Shown one piece after another: positions 1-9,281 of a DNA stretch of 64,000 nt. A program made the position numbers and the translations under genes. Each line of letters starts with the position of its first letter. Position 1 is the first letter of the stretch. The notes below the pieces were generated by a model. It made no database searches. It was not told the DNA's origin and saw only the letters and a list, made by a program, of their open reading frames with translations. The DNA comes from Paraglaciecola arctica BSs20135 (lineage in GTDB: Bacteria; Pseudomonadota; Gammaproteobacteria; Enterobacterales; Alteromonadaceae): positions 34,215 to 98,214 of the forward strand of contig NZ_BAEO01000021.1 in NCBI RefSeq assembly GCF_000314995.1. Reading direction: 5' to 3'.

Positions 1-122
1 AACATGTTGATGAAAAATCCGCCGACCAGTCAATTCCGACAATAGGAAGTGGAGCACTTACTGGGAATCAAAGCCGACCATAGTTCGGTAAATTCCTTTT
101 TGTAATTATGTGAGGACTAAGC
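1..122. other. left-edge leader of the DUF1302 operon
   Basis: This stretch holds no complete gene. One frame stays open from base 3 to a TAG at 81-83 and could be the last 26 codons of a gene lying mostly outside the window, but the piece is too short to recognise. A short stem (CCGA/TCGG, about 74-88) followed by a T-rich stretch could end that transcript. A GAGG ribosome-binding site at about 110-113 serves the gene starting at 123. Confidence 0.3.
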
Positions 123-2006
123 ATGCGTAAAAATACACAAAACATGAAATTTATGATGTTAAAAGTAGCACTGGGCCTTGCCCTGTGGCCTGTATTTCAG
201 CAAGTATCCTTTGCCAAGGAAGCTAGGGTAAATGGTTATTTCGAAAATGCGACATATATCCGAGATGGCGTTGGTTTATCTAAATTTCGTAATACGTTGC
301 AAATAGAGGCTGAAAAATCTTTCAAATCGACAGGATCACTCAGCAATATGTCAGTTAATGGCACTTTTCGTGTTACTTACGACGGTGTTTATGACTTAAA
401 TGAGGATGACTTCGGCAACCAAGCTGGAGGCGCGATATCTTTAGAGAATACAATTGAGGGCCCAGGCTCTACCGTTATTTTCGGCGAAGGTTTAGCCTTA
501 CCTTTTACCTTTGATACTGCAAATCATCCAAATGAGGGGATGTTAGTACTAGGTGAACACCTTCACCCTACAGATGGGGGCGTTGCGTTTGGTGTACCAG
601 TACGCCCTTGTGATACTGATTCACGCGGGTGTCTCAATGGCTATCTTGACCGAGATATTGATGAGTTAAGGTTTCAAGAGCTCAATGATCGTCTCGATTT
701 TATTCGCGAACTATATTTCGACTTTGATTTAAATCTAGATAATGGAAACATTATCAGTACTCGGTTAGGTAAACAGCAGGTAATTTGGGGGCGTACTGAT
801 TTATTTAGAGTTCTCGATGTTATTAATCCAGTCGATTATTCGCGTAACAACATTTATGACGAATTAGAAGATATCCGTATTCCAATGTGGATTTTAAAAA
901 CTGATTATCGAATGGGAGCGACGGAGACATTTGATGACCTAAACCTTCAGTTAATATGGAATTTTGATCGATTTCGTCCGAATGATTTGGGCCAATGTGG
1001 TCAACCCAATGTCATTCTGGATGCCGGTTGTTTCTTTAGAGGCATGAATACCTTATGGGAGAATGGAGGTACGGTCGCTAATTTCGCGGGAGGGGTAGTA
1101 GCTACCGATTTTGGACCGGGCCAAATAGGTATACGTCAAGCAGAGATGCCGAGCTGGAGCCTTTCAAACACTCAGGTTGGATTAAAATTTGAAGGTGTTT
1201 TGGGTGACCTAGGATTCTCACTAAATGCATTAAACTATCGTTCACAAATGCCTTCATTACGAGGTGGGATACCTGCTCAAAACTCCTTTACTGGCGAGGT
1301 GGCTGCGTGGCCAGCGTTAATTGCTTTTGATATTCACTTCCCTCGTGTGCAGTTGTTGGGAGGCTCAATGGATTATTATTCTCAAGGTATTGATACCGTA
1401 TTTAGACTTGAAGCAGCACACACTTCTGGTGAAGAGTTTGCAAATACACTAAAAGAAAATTTATATTCCGAATCAAATGTACTGCGTTACGTAATAGGCG
1501 TTGATAAAAACATCTTTATTCCTTTATTGAATGACAGTAAGGCGTTTCTTTTTTCAGGCCAAATTTTTGGTCAGCACATTTTGGATCATCAACGTGAAGA
1601 GCGTTTATTAGGGGCTGCAGGTATCCCTGATTGGGAAGAAAATTGGACAGCAACTATGCTGATAAAAGGCTGGTGGATGAATGATAGATTAAGTCCTCAA
1701 TTGATAGTTGCCCACGACGTTAGAGCCGAAGCAACGGCGATAGCGATGTCTGTTGAATGGATTTTTTCAGATAATCTCAAACTGACCGGAGGCGTAAACT
1801 TCAAATTAGGCACTGGAGCCCGAAAATTCGACGACTGTCGAACTTGTAACCCTTTCTCACCATTTACCGCTGCGTTTGATGAGCACGATGAGGGCTCCAC
1901 TTTGGGTCTGCAAGGCTTCGAACCCCTAGGTCGTTTTCAATCTGGACCAATAGGAATGGCTCAAAAAGAAGATGAACTCCAATTTTCAGTTCGCTACAGT
2001 TTTTAA
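123..2006 (+). CDS. DUF1302 family outer-membrane protein
   Basis: The 627-residue protein has an N-terminal signal peptide (hydrophobic core around residues 11-30, likely cleaved after FAKEA). The rest is rich in alternating aromatic and polar beta-strands and ends in a terminal Phe (RYSF), as in outer-membrane barrels. The sequence matches the DUF1302 family, whose members are encoded beside DUF1329 proteins in gammaproteobacterial clusters for hydrophobic or aromatic compounds; the molecular function is not established. GAGG lies 8 nt upstream of the ATG. The DUF1329 gene follows 14 nt later, so the two are one transcript. A role in moving a hydrophobic substrate across the outer membrane is inference only. 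Confidence 0.8.
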   Translation: MRKNTQNMKFMMLKVALGLALWPVFQQVSFAKEARVNGYFENATYIRDGVGLSKFRNTLQIEAEKSFKSTGSLSNMSVNGTFRVTYDGVYDLNEDDFGNQAGGAISLENTIEGPGSTVIFGEGLALPFTFDTANHPNEGMLVLGEHLHPTDGGVAFGVPVRPCDTDSRGCLNGYLDRDIDELRFQELNDRLDFIRELYFDFDLNLDNGNIISTRLGKQQVIWGRTDLFRVLDVINPVDYSRNNIYDELEDIRIPMWILKTDYRMGATETFDDLNLQLIWNFDRFRPNDLGQCGQPNVILDAGCFFRGMNTLWENGGTVANFAGGVVATDFGPGQIGIRQAEMPSWSLSNTQVGLKFEGVLGDLGFSLNALNYRSQMPSLRGGIPAQNSFTGEVAAWPALIAFDIHFPRVQLLGGSMDYYSQGIDTVFRLEAAHTSGEEFANTLKENLYSESNVLRYVIGVDKNIFIPLLNDSKAFLFSGQIFGQHILDHQREERLLGAAGIPDWEENWTATMLIKGWWMNDRLSPQLIVAHDVRAEATAIAMSVEWIFSDNLKLTGGVNFKLGTGARKFDDCRTCNPFSPFTAAFDEHDEGSTLGLQGFEPLGRFQSGPIGMAQKEDELQFSVRYSF

Positions 2007-2020
2007 TAGAGGATCAAAAA

Positions 2021-3346
2021 ATGAAAAAGTTAATTTTAAGAACAAAAATCTGTGCAGCCGCAATGAGCATTTCGAGTTTAATAGCGTCGCCTGCTTTGGC
2101 ATTAGATGAGGTTATTCAGGCGTCATTTTTTCCATATGCAAACAGTAAACCTGCATTTGATGGTTTGTCGGTAGGGCTTGTCATTGATCAGTCTAATGTT
2201 GCTGAGTTTAAAGACATTATTGATCCTGCGTTCTACTCTTTTATTGAAAAAGGGTGGACATCTATAACTGTGGGAGATACATCATCCTTGGAGCTACATC
2301 AAAGCTATATCGATGCAAGTGCGAAAGGATACGGTAATGTACAGCTGGGTAAGGAGACTGGTGAAATTATTGGTTGGCAAGCAGGTAGACCTTTCCCTGC
2401 AGAGCCTAGTAATGAAGATGCTCGTGCTGGTGAAAAACTGGCTTGGAATTATAAGTATGGCTATAACTGGGGAGATAGTGCTGCAATTTCACCTTTTTAT
2501 TGGAAATATAAAAATATGGAATCTGCAAAGGTTGAGCGCACTATTAAATTCAACTTTCACTTTCTTAATTTCAAGGGGCGGGTCATACAACAACCCACAC
2601 CTGAAATTATTCCTAATCCATCGGATCTTTTCCGTTCTATTTACGTTCAAGTATTAGCACCGGATGATGTGCGAAATACGCAATTATTAATCCATCGCGC
2701 CGCAGACGATTTAAAACGCGATAATTCGTGGCTGTATCTTGGTTTTCAGCGAAGGGTAAGACGCTTAGCTACTGGACAGGTTACAGACGCTTTTCTTGGG
2801 TCTGATTTAATGATAGAAGACTTTGAAGGTTATAACGGTCGAATTTCTGATATGAACTGGAAATATAAAAGCACTCGTTACATGTTAATGCCATTCTTCA
2901 ATCACAATGATTTAACCCTAGATAATGAAACACATGAAGACGAAGATGGTTATAAAGTTGTAGCATTTAGCGGCAAAGGTGATTGTTTCCCAAATATTAC
3001 TTGGCAATTACGTAAGGTCTATGAAGTAGAAGCAATGCCAGTAAATGAATCACATCCTTTGTCTAAACGTGTACATTTTATGGATGCACAAACGTTCACT
3101 ATTCCCAGAACAGTCTCATATGATCGTAAAGGTACTATGTGGAAAACATTTACAATTGGGCAAACACATCCTGACCATCATTTACCCGCAAACAAAGGGT
3201 CTGGGGTGTCTATTGATGATGCTTTTAGTATGATCGACGTACAAGCTAATCATTGTACAACCGGCCAGTTTAAAGGCCAAGTCGACCCAGAACTATCTCC
3301 TCCCAGCATGTTTAGTGTACAGCACTTAAGGGCCACTGGTAGCTAA
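2021..3346 (+). CDS. DUF1329 family periplasmic/outer-membrane protein
   Basis: The 441-residue protein carries a Sec signal peptide (residues about 1-28, ending in ASPALA). Its body is typical of DUF1329, with an LolB/LppX-like half-barrel fold expected from the family, that is, a cavity for a lipid or other hydrophobic ligand. It is the second gene of a pair with the DUF1302 barrel, preceded by a GAGGA site 8 nt before the ATG. The conserved pairing suggests a shuttle working with the barrel, but no ligand is known. A strong hairpin at 3356-3386 closes the pair. Naming of the family is fairly sure; function is not. Confidence 0.8.
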   Translation: MKKLILRTKICAAAMSISSLIASPALALDEVIQASFFPYANSKPAFDGLSVGLVIDQSNVAEFKDIIDPAFYSFIEKGWTSITVGDTSSLELHQSYIDASAKGYGNVQLGKETGEIIGWQAGRPFPAEPSNEDARAGEKLAWNYKYGYNWGDSAAISPFYWKYKNMESAKVERTIKFNFHFLNFKGRVIQQPTPEIIPNPSDLFRSIYVQVLAPDDVRNTQLLIHRAADDLKRDNSWLYLGFQRRVRRLATGQVTDAFLGSDLMIEDFEGYNGRISDMNWKYKSTRYMLMPFFNHNDLTLDNETHEDEDGYKVVAFSGKGDCFPNITWQLRKVYEVEAMPVNESHPLSKRVHFMDAQTFTIPRTVSYDRKGTMWKTFTIGQTHPDHHLPANKGSGVSIDDAFSMIDVQANHCTTGQFKGQVDPELSPPSMFSVQHLRATGS

Positions 3347-3355
3347 TCTCGACCA

Positions 3356-3386
3356 CAGGGGCTTGCCTGTAAATAGGCAGCCCCTG
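3356..3386 (+). terminator. hairpin after the DUF1302/DUF1329 pair
   Basis: CAGGGGC at 3356-3362 pairs with GCCCCTG at 3380-3386, and an inner GCCT/AGGC stem leaves a 6-nt loop. It lies 10 nt after the DUF1329 stop codon, between convergent genes. There is no clean T-tract afterwards, so it may work as a processing or stability hairpin instead. Confidence 0.6.
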
Positions 3387-3480
3387 CTTACGATATTTAA
3401 CAATGGTAGTTACAGAAAAATCTGTTACAGGTTCCCATCGAACTGCGTAGATCTTGCTTTTCTAGTAAAAATAATAAAAT

Positions 3481-4221
3481 TTATTTATTTAAACTTAAAA
3501 AATGTTTCGTATTTTGACCCAGGATCTCAGTGACAATTTTATATGCGCTATCTGCTTTACCGCTAGCAATTGCCCAAGCTAATTCTTGGTGGTGCTCTAA
3601 ATCTAATTCAATTTCTTCATTAGTTTGCTCTTGACCTAATCTCACATGCGCTTTTAGGTAAGTGGAAACTGCTGTTTTGAATTGACTTAATATAGGATTG
3701 TGAGATGCCATCAGAATGAGGGAATGAAATAAAATGTCTGCTTCTAATCGTTTATCGTGATTATCTTTATTCACTTTCATTTGCTCGAATGCGCTCATTA
3801 TATTGGCAATATCTTCTCTGGTTGCTCTTTCTGCTGCCAATCTTGCTGCTTCAGGTTCGATTATTCGCCTTACCTCTATTAAATCCACCATAAAGGCTTC
3901 GGTCGCAATATCTGGATCTGCATGCCAGCCTAAGACCTGTTGATCTAACATATTCCATTGTGTACGAGGTGCAACTTTGGTTCCGCTTCGAGGACTTGTT
4001 GTTAAAAATCCTATTGCAGACAGTATTTTTACTGCTTCACGTAATGCATTACGTCCAACACCCAACATTGCGGATAATTCTGCTTCTATAGGTAATGTCT
4101 CACCTTCTTTATATTCATTAGCAGAAATTTTCTTACCTAATGTTTCAACAACATGTTTGGCTTGGCCTCTTGGTATTGGGAGCCCTGTGGTTTTTACATT
4201 CCCTTTCACATGATCCGTCAT
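3481..4221 (-). CDS. GntR-family transcriptional regulator, FCD (FadR-like) subfamily
   Basis: The 246-residue protein has an N-terminal winged helix-turn-helix (residues about 18-85; a GVGRNALREAVKIL recognition segment preceded by TLPIEAELSAMLG). A C-terminal all-helical FCD effector domain follows, with the characteristic EVRRIIEPEAARLAAERAT stretch and His residues (FHSLILMASHN, HHQELAWAI) suited to binding a metal and a carboxylate ligand. FCD regulators usually sense hydroxy-, oxo- or sugar acids. The gene is transcribed away from the FAD-oxidoreductase operon starting at 4503, so it is the likely local regulator. The start codon has only a weak purine-rich site upstream. Confidence 0.88.
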   Translation of the reverse strand: MTDHVKGNVKTTGLPIPRGQAKHVVETLGKKISANEYKEGETLPIEAELSAMLGVGRNALREAVKILSAIGFLTTSPRSGTKVAPRTQWNMLDQQVLGWHADPDIATEAFMVDLIEVRRIIEPEAARLAAERATREDIANIMSAFEQMKVNKDNHDKRLEADILFHSLILMASHNPILSQFKTAVSTYLKAHVRLGQEQTNEEIELDLEHHQELAWAIASGKADSAYKIVTEILGQNTKHFLSLNK

Positions 4222-4502
4222 TTTTTACTTCTTTTTCTTAGTCACTAATGATCACATTGTAACTAACTATATGTTTTGTGTCATTAACATTGAAAAATAA
4301 TCATTATTGGTGGGATTAATTGGGGTTTTATTTTATGTGTTCATACTATAACTACTGTTTTGATTAGGTTTATTTAATTATTAATTTATACCGTTGACCA
4401 TTAATGGGATTATTGATAATATCTTTAAATCTTATAGGTGGGGTTAATTGATTGCTTTGTAGCTCTAACCTCATTAACAATTATTGAAGAAGGGTTGCAA
4501 GT
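4222..4502. promoter_or_regulatory. divergent promoter region with three TGGGATTA-type repeats
   Basis: This 281-nt AT-rich gap separates the GntR gene from the FAD-oxidoreductase operon. It contains ATTATTGGTGGGATTAA (4303-4319), CATTAATGGGATTATT (4399-4414) and GGTGGGGTTAATTG (4437-4450), all in the same orientation. The first 17-mer recurs exactly at 23059-23075 upstream of a TonB receptor gene. The second 16-mer recurs inverted at 14346-14361. The repeated word looks like a regulator-binding site; which regulator is unknown, and it is not obviously palindromic as FCD operators usually are. Confidence 0.5.
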
Positions 4503-6086
4503 ATGGCTGATTATGATGTGATTATAGCTGGAGGAGGCCACAATGGCCTGATTTGTGCGTCTTTACTGGTTCAGAACGGATTGAAGGTCTGTGTCGTTGA
4601 AAGAAATGACTGGGTCGGCGGCGGTGTGTTAACTCGTGAACTTACCAAGCCTGGATTTAAACATGATCAGTTTGGTTCCTCACATGTATGGATCCATTTA
4701 AACCCTGATTTTCAAAAATTACGACCTGAACTTGAAAAGCATGGCCTTAAGTATATTTACTCAGATGATCACATTACTGGTCACCCAAATAAAACAGCTG
4801 GACAAGGAATTATTGTCTATAAAGATGTCGATAAAACTTGTGACACTATAGCTGAATATTCTAAAAAAGATGCACAGCGCTACCGTGAAATTTATGAGGA
4901 GTTTGGTGAAATTCAAGATGGTGTTGTGAAAAGCATGTTTTCACCACCAGCGCCTCCAAGCTATTTATATCAAGGTCTTGAAAATAACCCTGAAGGTTTA
5001 AAAAGGCTAAGAGATTATCAACTCAGTTCACGTCAATTTACCTTAGAAAATTTTGATGATGATCATGTTCGTGCATTTATTCTTGGCTGGGCAATGGCAC
5101 CGCAAACATTACCAGACCAATTAGGCACCGCAGCTGCATTTTCGGTGATGATCCCAAGTATTCATTACTTTGGGCAATCAATTCCTGAAGGTGGTAGTGG
5201 CATGCTTTCAGAATCAATGAAATCTTATATTGAAGCTCAAGGTAGTACGGTATTAACCGGTGCTACTGTTAAAAAATTCATAGTAGAAAACGGCGAGTGT
5301 GTAGGTTTAAAACTCACAGATGGCAGAGATATTACTGCTAGCCGGGCTGTGGTTAGTGCTCTTGATCCCTTCCAAACCTATCTAGATGGCTTTGATGATG
5401 ATGAGTTGCCTAGTGGATTTAAACAAATGGTCCGTAACTTCAAATTTGGCGATATCACCATTGCGCGAGTGCATTATGCATTAGATGAAGCACCAAAATT
5501 TAAAAATGGTAGCGAAATGGATAAAACCGCATTTCAGCGGATTTTTGGCAGTGTTGCTGATATCGATAAACAGTATCAAGAAATTGCTGCTGGCCTAGCA
5601 CCTACAGATCCATTTTTATGGACAGCTGCTTGGAGTCAAATGGATCCAACACGGGCACCAGAAGGAAAACATACTTTAATTATGGATACTTTTGTTCCGG
5701 TAGATTTGGCGTCTGGAGATGATTGGGAAAAGCTAGCTCCTGACTATTGTAGTGACGTACTTTTAAAGCAGTTACGTAATTACACCACAAATATGGAAGA
5801 TGACAATATCCTTGGAGAGTATGTTGAATCAGGACCAACGCTAGCGCGTGCAAACCTTTCATTCAACCGAGGAGTCACTACTGGGGGGGAAAGGTCTCTT
5901 GCTCAAATGGGTGCATTCCGTCCATTCCCAAATTATGCCGAATATCGTGGTCCAATCAAAAAGTTCTATATGACCGGACCATCTTGCCATCCAGGTGGTG
6001 GTATTTGTGGAATGGGTACTATTGCGGCAAACGAGATTTTATATGATCTCGGTATTAAGCGTGAAGAAGATGATTTTGATTTTTAA
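4503..6086 (+). CDS. FAD-dependent oxidoreductase, phytoene-desaturase/PYROXD2-like
   Basis: The 527-residue protein opens with a Rossmann FAD motif (IIAGGGHNG, residues about 5-13) and an acidic residue ending strand two (VVERNDWVGGG). It ends with the second flavin-binding motif typical of the amine oxidase/phytoene dehydrogenase superfamily (GPSCHPGGGICGMG, about 497-510). A bacterial branch of this family is annotated as PYROXD2-like, with varied or unknown substrates. AGAAGG lies 9 nt before the ATG. It leads a run with an amidohydrolase, a decarboxylase, an aminotransferase and an aldehyde dehydrogenase, so oxidation of an amine or amino acid, or desaturation of a ring, is plausible. 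The substrate cannot be read from sequence. Confidence 0.8.
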   Translation: MADYDVIIAGGGHNGLICASLLVQNGLKVCVVERNDWVGGGVLTRELTKPGFKHDQFGSSHVWIHLNPDFQKLRPELEKHGLKYIYSDDHITGHPNKTAGQGIIVYKDVDKTCDTIAEYSKKDAQRYREIYEEFGEIQDGVVKSMFSPPAPPSYLYQGLENNPEGLKRLRDYQLSSRQFTLENFDDDHVRAFILGWAMAPQTLPDQLGTAAAFSVMIPSIHYFGQSIPEGGSGMLSESMKSYIEAQGSTVLTGATVKKFIVENGECVGLKLTDGRDITASRAVVSALDPFQTYLDGFDDDELPSGFKQMVRNFKFGDITIARVHYALDEAPKFKNGSEMDKTAFQRIFGSVADIDKQYQEIAAGLAPTDPFLWTAAWSQMDPTRAPEGKHTLIMDTFVPVDLASGDDWEKLAPDYCSDVLLKQLRNYTTNMEDDNILGEYVESGPTLARANLSFNRGVTTGGERSLAQMGAFRPFPNYAEYRGPIKKFYMTGPSCHPGGGICGMGTIAANEILYDLGIKREEDDFDF

Positions 6087-6118
6087 CAGACAATTGGCAA
6101 ATTTTGAGGAATGAAATA

Positions 6119-7276
6119 ATGGCTAGAAAAAAAGTAGAACCTTATACGGCATTGATAATACAGCCAGAAGTAACAGTCGTTGATGATAGAGCCGGGATTC
6201 AAATCAACCTAGATAGGATTAAAAACCTTATTCATTTTGGCGTTGGATATCACTGGGAAATACCAGTAAAACTGGTGATTTTACCTGAATACTTTATGCA
6301 AGGCGTAGGTACTCCAGGTAAAGGCGAAACTAAAATTAAAGACGCAATGAAAAGAGCCGTAACAATTCCTGGGCCTGAAATTGATCAACTAGGTGAAATT
6401 GCCAAAGAATATGGTTTGTATATTTGTGGTGGTGGCGTGGTAGAGGAAGTCAAAGAATTTCCTGGCCGTTGGTTCAACACTAACTTTATTGTTGGTCCTT
6501 GTGGCAACGTGGTACTTAAGTATCACAAATGGCATATCAATGCATCATTAGGGCTTGGTACAAGTCCACATGATATGTTTGATGAATATTGTGAGCACTT
6601 TGGCGGTAGTATTAAAGATCTATTTCCTGTTATTGATACTGAAATTGGGAAATTAGGCACCATGACTTGTCATGATGGTTGTACACCTGAAGTAAGTCGT
6701 GCATTAGGTTATAACGGTGCAGAAGTTATTTGTCATCCGGGTGCAATACAAGAATTTGAAGGTGTTTCAGAGCCATGGGATTTTTGGAAGTTTACTCGTC
6801 GTACTCGTGCACATGACAATATGTGTTACCTATTTGGAGCTAACTGGGGCAGTGTAAATTATGAATACTACCCTAAAGCTTTTTGCCCTGGTCATTCCTT
6901 TGGTATTGATTATAAAGGCGTAATGATGGCTGAAGCACCATATCCAAGTGAACAGGTTCTAGCTGTGACGGTCGATATTGAAGCGTTGCGTCATTACCGT
7001 ACTAAGATCAACCACAATAATTGGATTGATGTTCGAACAGAAGGCTTCAGGGAAATGTATACCAATCCCATTTATCCAGCGAATCGTTTTCCATCTGGAA
7101 AGCCGCCTACAGCACTTGTAGAAAAAATTACTGTTTGTAAAGAAGTATTCGATGACTTGTATGCAAGAGGCCAATTCACACCTCCATTTGGCTATGAACC
7201 GGAAGATATCTCAGAATTATTACAATCCCGAATTGACTATGCTCAGGAAACAGGTCGATTAAAGAAGAGTAAATAA
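6119..7276 (+). CDS. nitrilase-superfamily carbon-nitrogen hydrolase
   Basis: The 385-residue protein shows the Glu-Lys-Cys triad of the superfamily: Glu57 in LVILPEYF, Lys137 in KYHKWHI and Cys184 in GTMTCHDG. It would hydrolyse an amide, carbamoyl or nitrile group. An upstream TTG at 6104 is in frame but lies on the Shine-Dalgarno; the ATG at 6119 has GAGGA (6106-6110) at 8-nt spacing and is preferred. It follows the FAD oxidoreductase by 32 nt and precedes a small membrane protein by 4 nt, so it is part of the same transcript. It may act on an amide made by the upstream oxidase, as tryptophan monooxygenase and indoleacetamide hydrolase do; this is only an analogy. Confidence 0.85.
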   Translation: MARKKVEPYTALIIQPEVTVVDDRAGIQINLDRIKNLIHFGVGYHWEIPVKLVILPEYFMQGVGTPGKGETKIKDAMKRAVTIPGPEIDQLGEIAKEYGLYICGGGVVEEVKEFPGRWFNTNFIVGPCGNVVLKYHKWHINASLGLGTSPHDMFDEYCEHFGGSIKDLFPVIDTEIGKLGTMTCHDGCTPEVSRALGYNGAEVICHPGAIQEFEGVSEPWDFWKFTRRTRAHDNMCYLFGANWGSVNYEYYPKAFCPGHSFGIDYKGVMMAEAPYPSEQVLAVTVDIEALRHYRTKINHNNWIDVRTEGFREMYTNPIYPANRFPSGKPPTALVEKITVCKEVFDDLYARGQFTPPFGYEPEDISELLQSRIDYAQETGRLKKSK

Positions 7277-7280
7277 TATT

Positions 7281-7535
7281 ATGAAAGTTATCAGTAAACT
7301 GGCAGATATTGATTTTGAATTCGGTCACTTTGAATATAAGAAAGATCATCTCATTATCCACAGCCATAAAGATTCGAAGATGCAAAGTAAGGTTTATGTT
7401 AGCCCAAATGATGTAGTCAGTGCTCTTGGTAAGGCATTCAAAGTGCCTATGTTTTGGGCTTACATCGTTTTCTTTCCATTTTTTTTAATTCGCTATCGCA
7501 AGCGCCATGCCGCTAAACGAGCAGCAAAAAAGTAA
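7281..7535 (+). CDS. small single-span membrane protein, unknown function
   Basis: This 84-residue protein has a polar N-terminal half (about residues 1-52). One hydrophobic segment follows (about 55-70; AYIVFFPFFLI) and then a strongly basic tail (RYRKRHAAKRAAKK), so it should sit in the inner membrane with the tail in the cytoplasm. I do not recognise a family. It is squeezed 4 nt after the amidohydrolase gene and 11 nt before the decarboxylase gene, which supports it being a real, co-transcribed gene. It could tether or assist a pathway enzyme, but nothing in the sequence shows this. Confidence 0.6.
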   Translation: MKVISKLADIDFEFGHFEYKKDHLIIHSHKDSKMQSKVYVSPNDVVSALGKAFKVPMFWAYIVFFPFFLIRYRKRHAAKRAAKK

Positions 7536-7546
7536 GGTAATAAATA

Positions 7547-9187
7547 ATGACAAAAATGACAGGCGCAGTTGCCATCATAAAATCACTTAAGCTGAACGGT
7601 GTCGATACTGTTTTTGGGCTACCTGGAGGTCAGTTAGATCACCTTTTCGATGCTATGTACCATGAAGGTGATGACATTCGTCTTATTCATAGTCGCCATG
7701 AGCAAGGTGTTGCTTATATGGCTTATGGCTACGCAAAATCAACAGGTAAAGTTGGGGTGTATACCGTTGTTCCTGGCCCAGGATTGTTAAACTCTACTGG
7801 TGCATTGTGTACTGCATGGGGTAACTATAGTCCGGTACTTTGTATTTCTGGGCAAATTGCATCAACAGGCATTGGTAAAGGTTACGGTGATCTGCATGAA
7901 ATTGATGATCAGCTTGGCATGATTAGCAATATAACTAAATGGCAATCACCTATTAATCACCCATCTGATGCGCCTGAAGTCATTGCAGAGTCATTTAAGC
8001 AATTAACGACTGGATGCCCACAGCCAGTGGCCATTGAAATGCCGATGGATATGATGGGACTTGAAACAGAAGTAGGCTTAATACCTGCTGTTGTACATGA
8101 TAAAAAACCGGTAGATAGAGACTTAATTGAGTCTGCGGTAAGTATCTTAAAACATGCTAAAAAGCCAATGATTGTAGTCGGCTCTGGAGCGTTGGAATGC
8201 AGTGAGCTAGTTCTTGAAATCGCAAAACGTTTGCAAGCTCCTGTCATGGCATGTCGTAGTGGTAAAGGGATTGTTTCTAGTGAGCATTATTTAAGCGCCA
8301 ACTTCCCAATGGGACATCGATTGTGGGGCGAAGCAGATGCTGTGCTTGCTATAGGTACTCGTTTACATTGGCCACTTGTTATGTGGGGAACTGATGATGA
8401 GCAAAAAATTATCAGAGTCGATATCGATGCTAAACAAATTACACGGATCACTGTACCAGAAGTGGGTATTGTTGGTGATTCAGGGGTTGTTCTTGATGTA
8501 ATGAAGCAACTTATTGAACAAGATAACCATCAAGCAACGTCACGAGAAGCTGAATTAACTGAACTTAAATCTGCTGTAGATGCTGAAATCCGAGAAAAAG
8601 TTGGTCCACAAATGGCTTACTTGGATGTTATACGTGAGGAGTTACCTCGTGATGGTATTTTTGTCGATGAAGTGACACAAACTGGCTTTGTATCTTGGTA
8701 CGGCTTTCCAGTTTATAAGCCTCGTCAACACATAAGCGCGGGTTATCAAGGTACATTGGGCTATGGCTATGCAACAGCGCTAGGTGTTATGGCCGGTAAT
8801 ATGGATAAAAGGGTTATTCAAATTAGTGGTGATGGTGGCTTTATGTTTAACGTACAAGAACTATCCACGGCTGTTCAATATAAATTGCCATTGGTTACAA
8901 TTGTTTTTAATGACGGTAGATTTACTAATGTACAGCGTCAACAAAAAGAATGGTTTGATGGTCGAATCATCTGCTCAGATCTTCATAATCCTGATTTTGT
9001 TAAGTTAGCTGAAAGCTTTGGTGCAGCAGGGTATTTAGCCACAGATCCAGAATCAATGAGAACCGCCATTCAAAAAGCCTTTGCACAGGATGGTCCTGCA
9101 ATAATAGAAGTGAAACTTAATGAGTTCTTCCCTGCACCTTGGCCATTTTTGATGATGCCACAAAATAGAAAAGAAGTTTGTAAATAA
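7547..9187 (+). CDS. thiamine-diphosphate-dependent 2-oxoacid decarboxylase (acetolactate-synthase-like)
   Basis: The 546-residue protein is a full-length member of the AHAS/benzoylformate/indolepyruvate decarboxylase group. It has an N-terminal Pyr domain with the catalytic Glu52 (HSRHEQG), a middle domain, and a C-terminal ThDP-Mg motif starting SGDGGFMFN and ending about 26 residues later at NDGRF. Members without anabolic context typically decarboxylate a 2-oxoacid to an aldehyde. The downstream aminotransferase (would make the oxoacid) and aldehyde dehydrogenase (would oxidise the aldehyde) fit this. Candidate substrates include indolepyruvate, phenylpyruvate and 2-ketoarginine. AAGGT lies about 9 nt before the ATG. 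Confidence 0.85.
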   Translation: MTKMTGAVAIIKSLKLNGVDTVFGLPGGQLDHLFDAMYHEGDDIRLIHSRHEQGVAYMAYGYAKSTGKVGVYTVVPGPGLLNSTGALCTAWGNYSPVLCISGQIASTGIGKGYGDLHEIDDQLGMISNITKWQSPINHPSDAPEVIAESFKQLTTGCPQPVAIEMPMDMMGLETEVGLIPAVVHDKKPVDRDLIESAVSILKHAKKPMIVVGSGALECSELVLEIAKRLQAPVMACRSGKGIVSSEHYLSANFPMGHRLWGEADAVLAIGTRLHWPLVMWGTDDEQKIIRVDIDAKQITRITVPEVGIVGDSGVVLDVMKQLIEQDNHQATSREAELTELKSAVDAEIREKVGPQMAYLDVIREELPRDGIFVDEVTQTGFVSWYGFPVYKPRQHISAGYQGTLGYGYATALGVMAGNMDKRVIQISGDGGFMFNVQELSTAVQYKLPLVTIVFNDGRFTNVQRQQKEWFDGRIICSDLHNPDFVKLAESFGAAGYLATDPESMRTAIQKAFAQDGPAIIEVKLNEFFPAPWPFLMMPQNRKEVCK

Positions 9188-9206
9188 GCACTTCCTAGTT
9201 TATGTG

Positions 9207-9251
9207 GTCCACTGCACAGTACTTTAAGCATTATCTTCGCTGTGCACGGAC
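9207..9251 (+). other. long-loop hairpin between decarboxylase and aminotransferase genes
   Basis: An inverted repeat pairs GTCC...TGCACAG (9207-9219) with CTGTGCA...GGAC (9240-9251), with one bulge and a loop of about 20 nt. It fills the only sizeable gap in this operon (94 nt). No T-tract follows. It could be a partial terminator or an RNA-processing site that lowers expression of the last two genes. Confidence 0.35.
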
Positions 9252-9281
9252 TGCTAATCTAATTTAAAATGGATAAATACT

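Noticed and set aside
4303..4323. Sigma-54 promoter in the TTGGTGGGATTAATTGG repeat
   Set aside because: There is no GG and GC pair at -24/-12 spacing; the repeat lacks the TTGC element.
7957..8247. Antisense frame inside the decarboxylase gene
   Set aside because: It is one of many shadow frames; the sense strand has a full enzyme with intact motifs.
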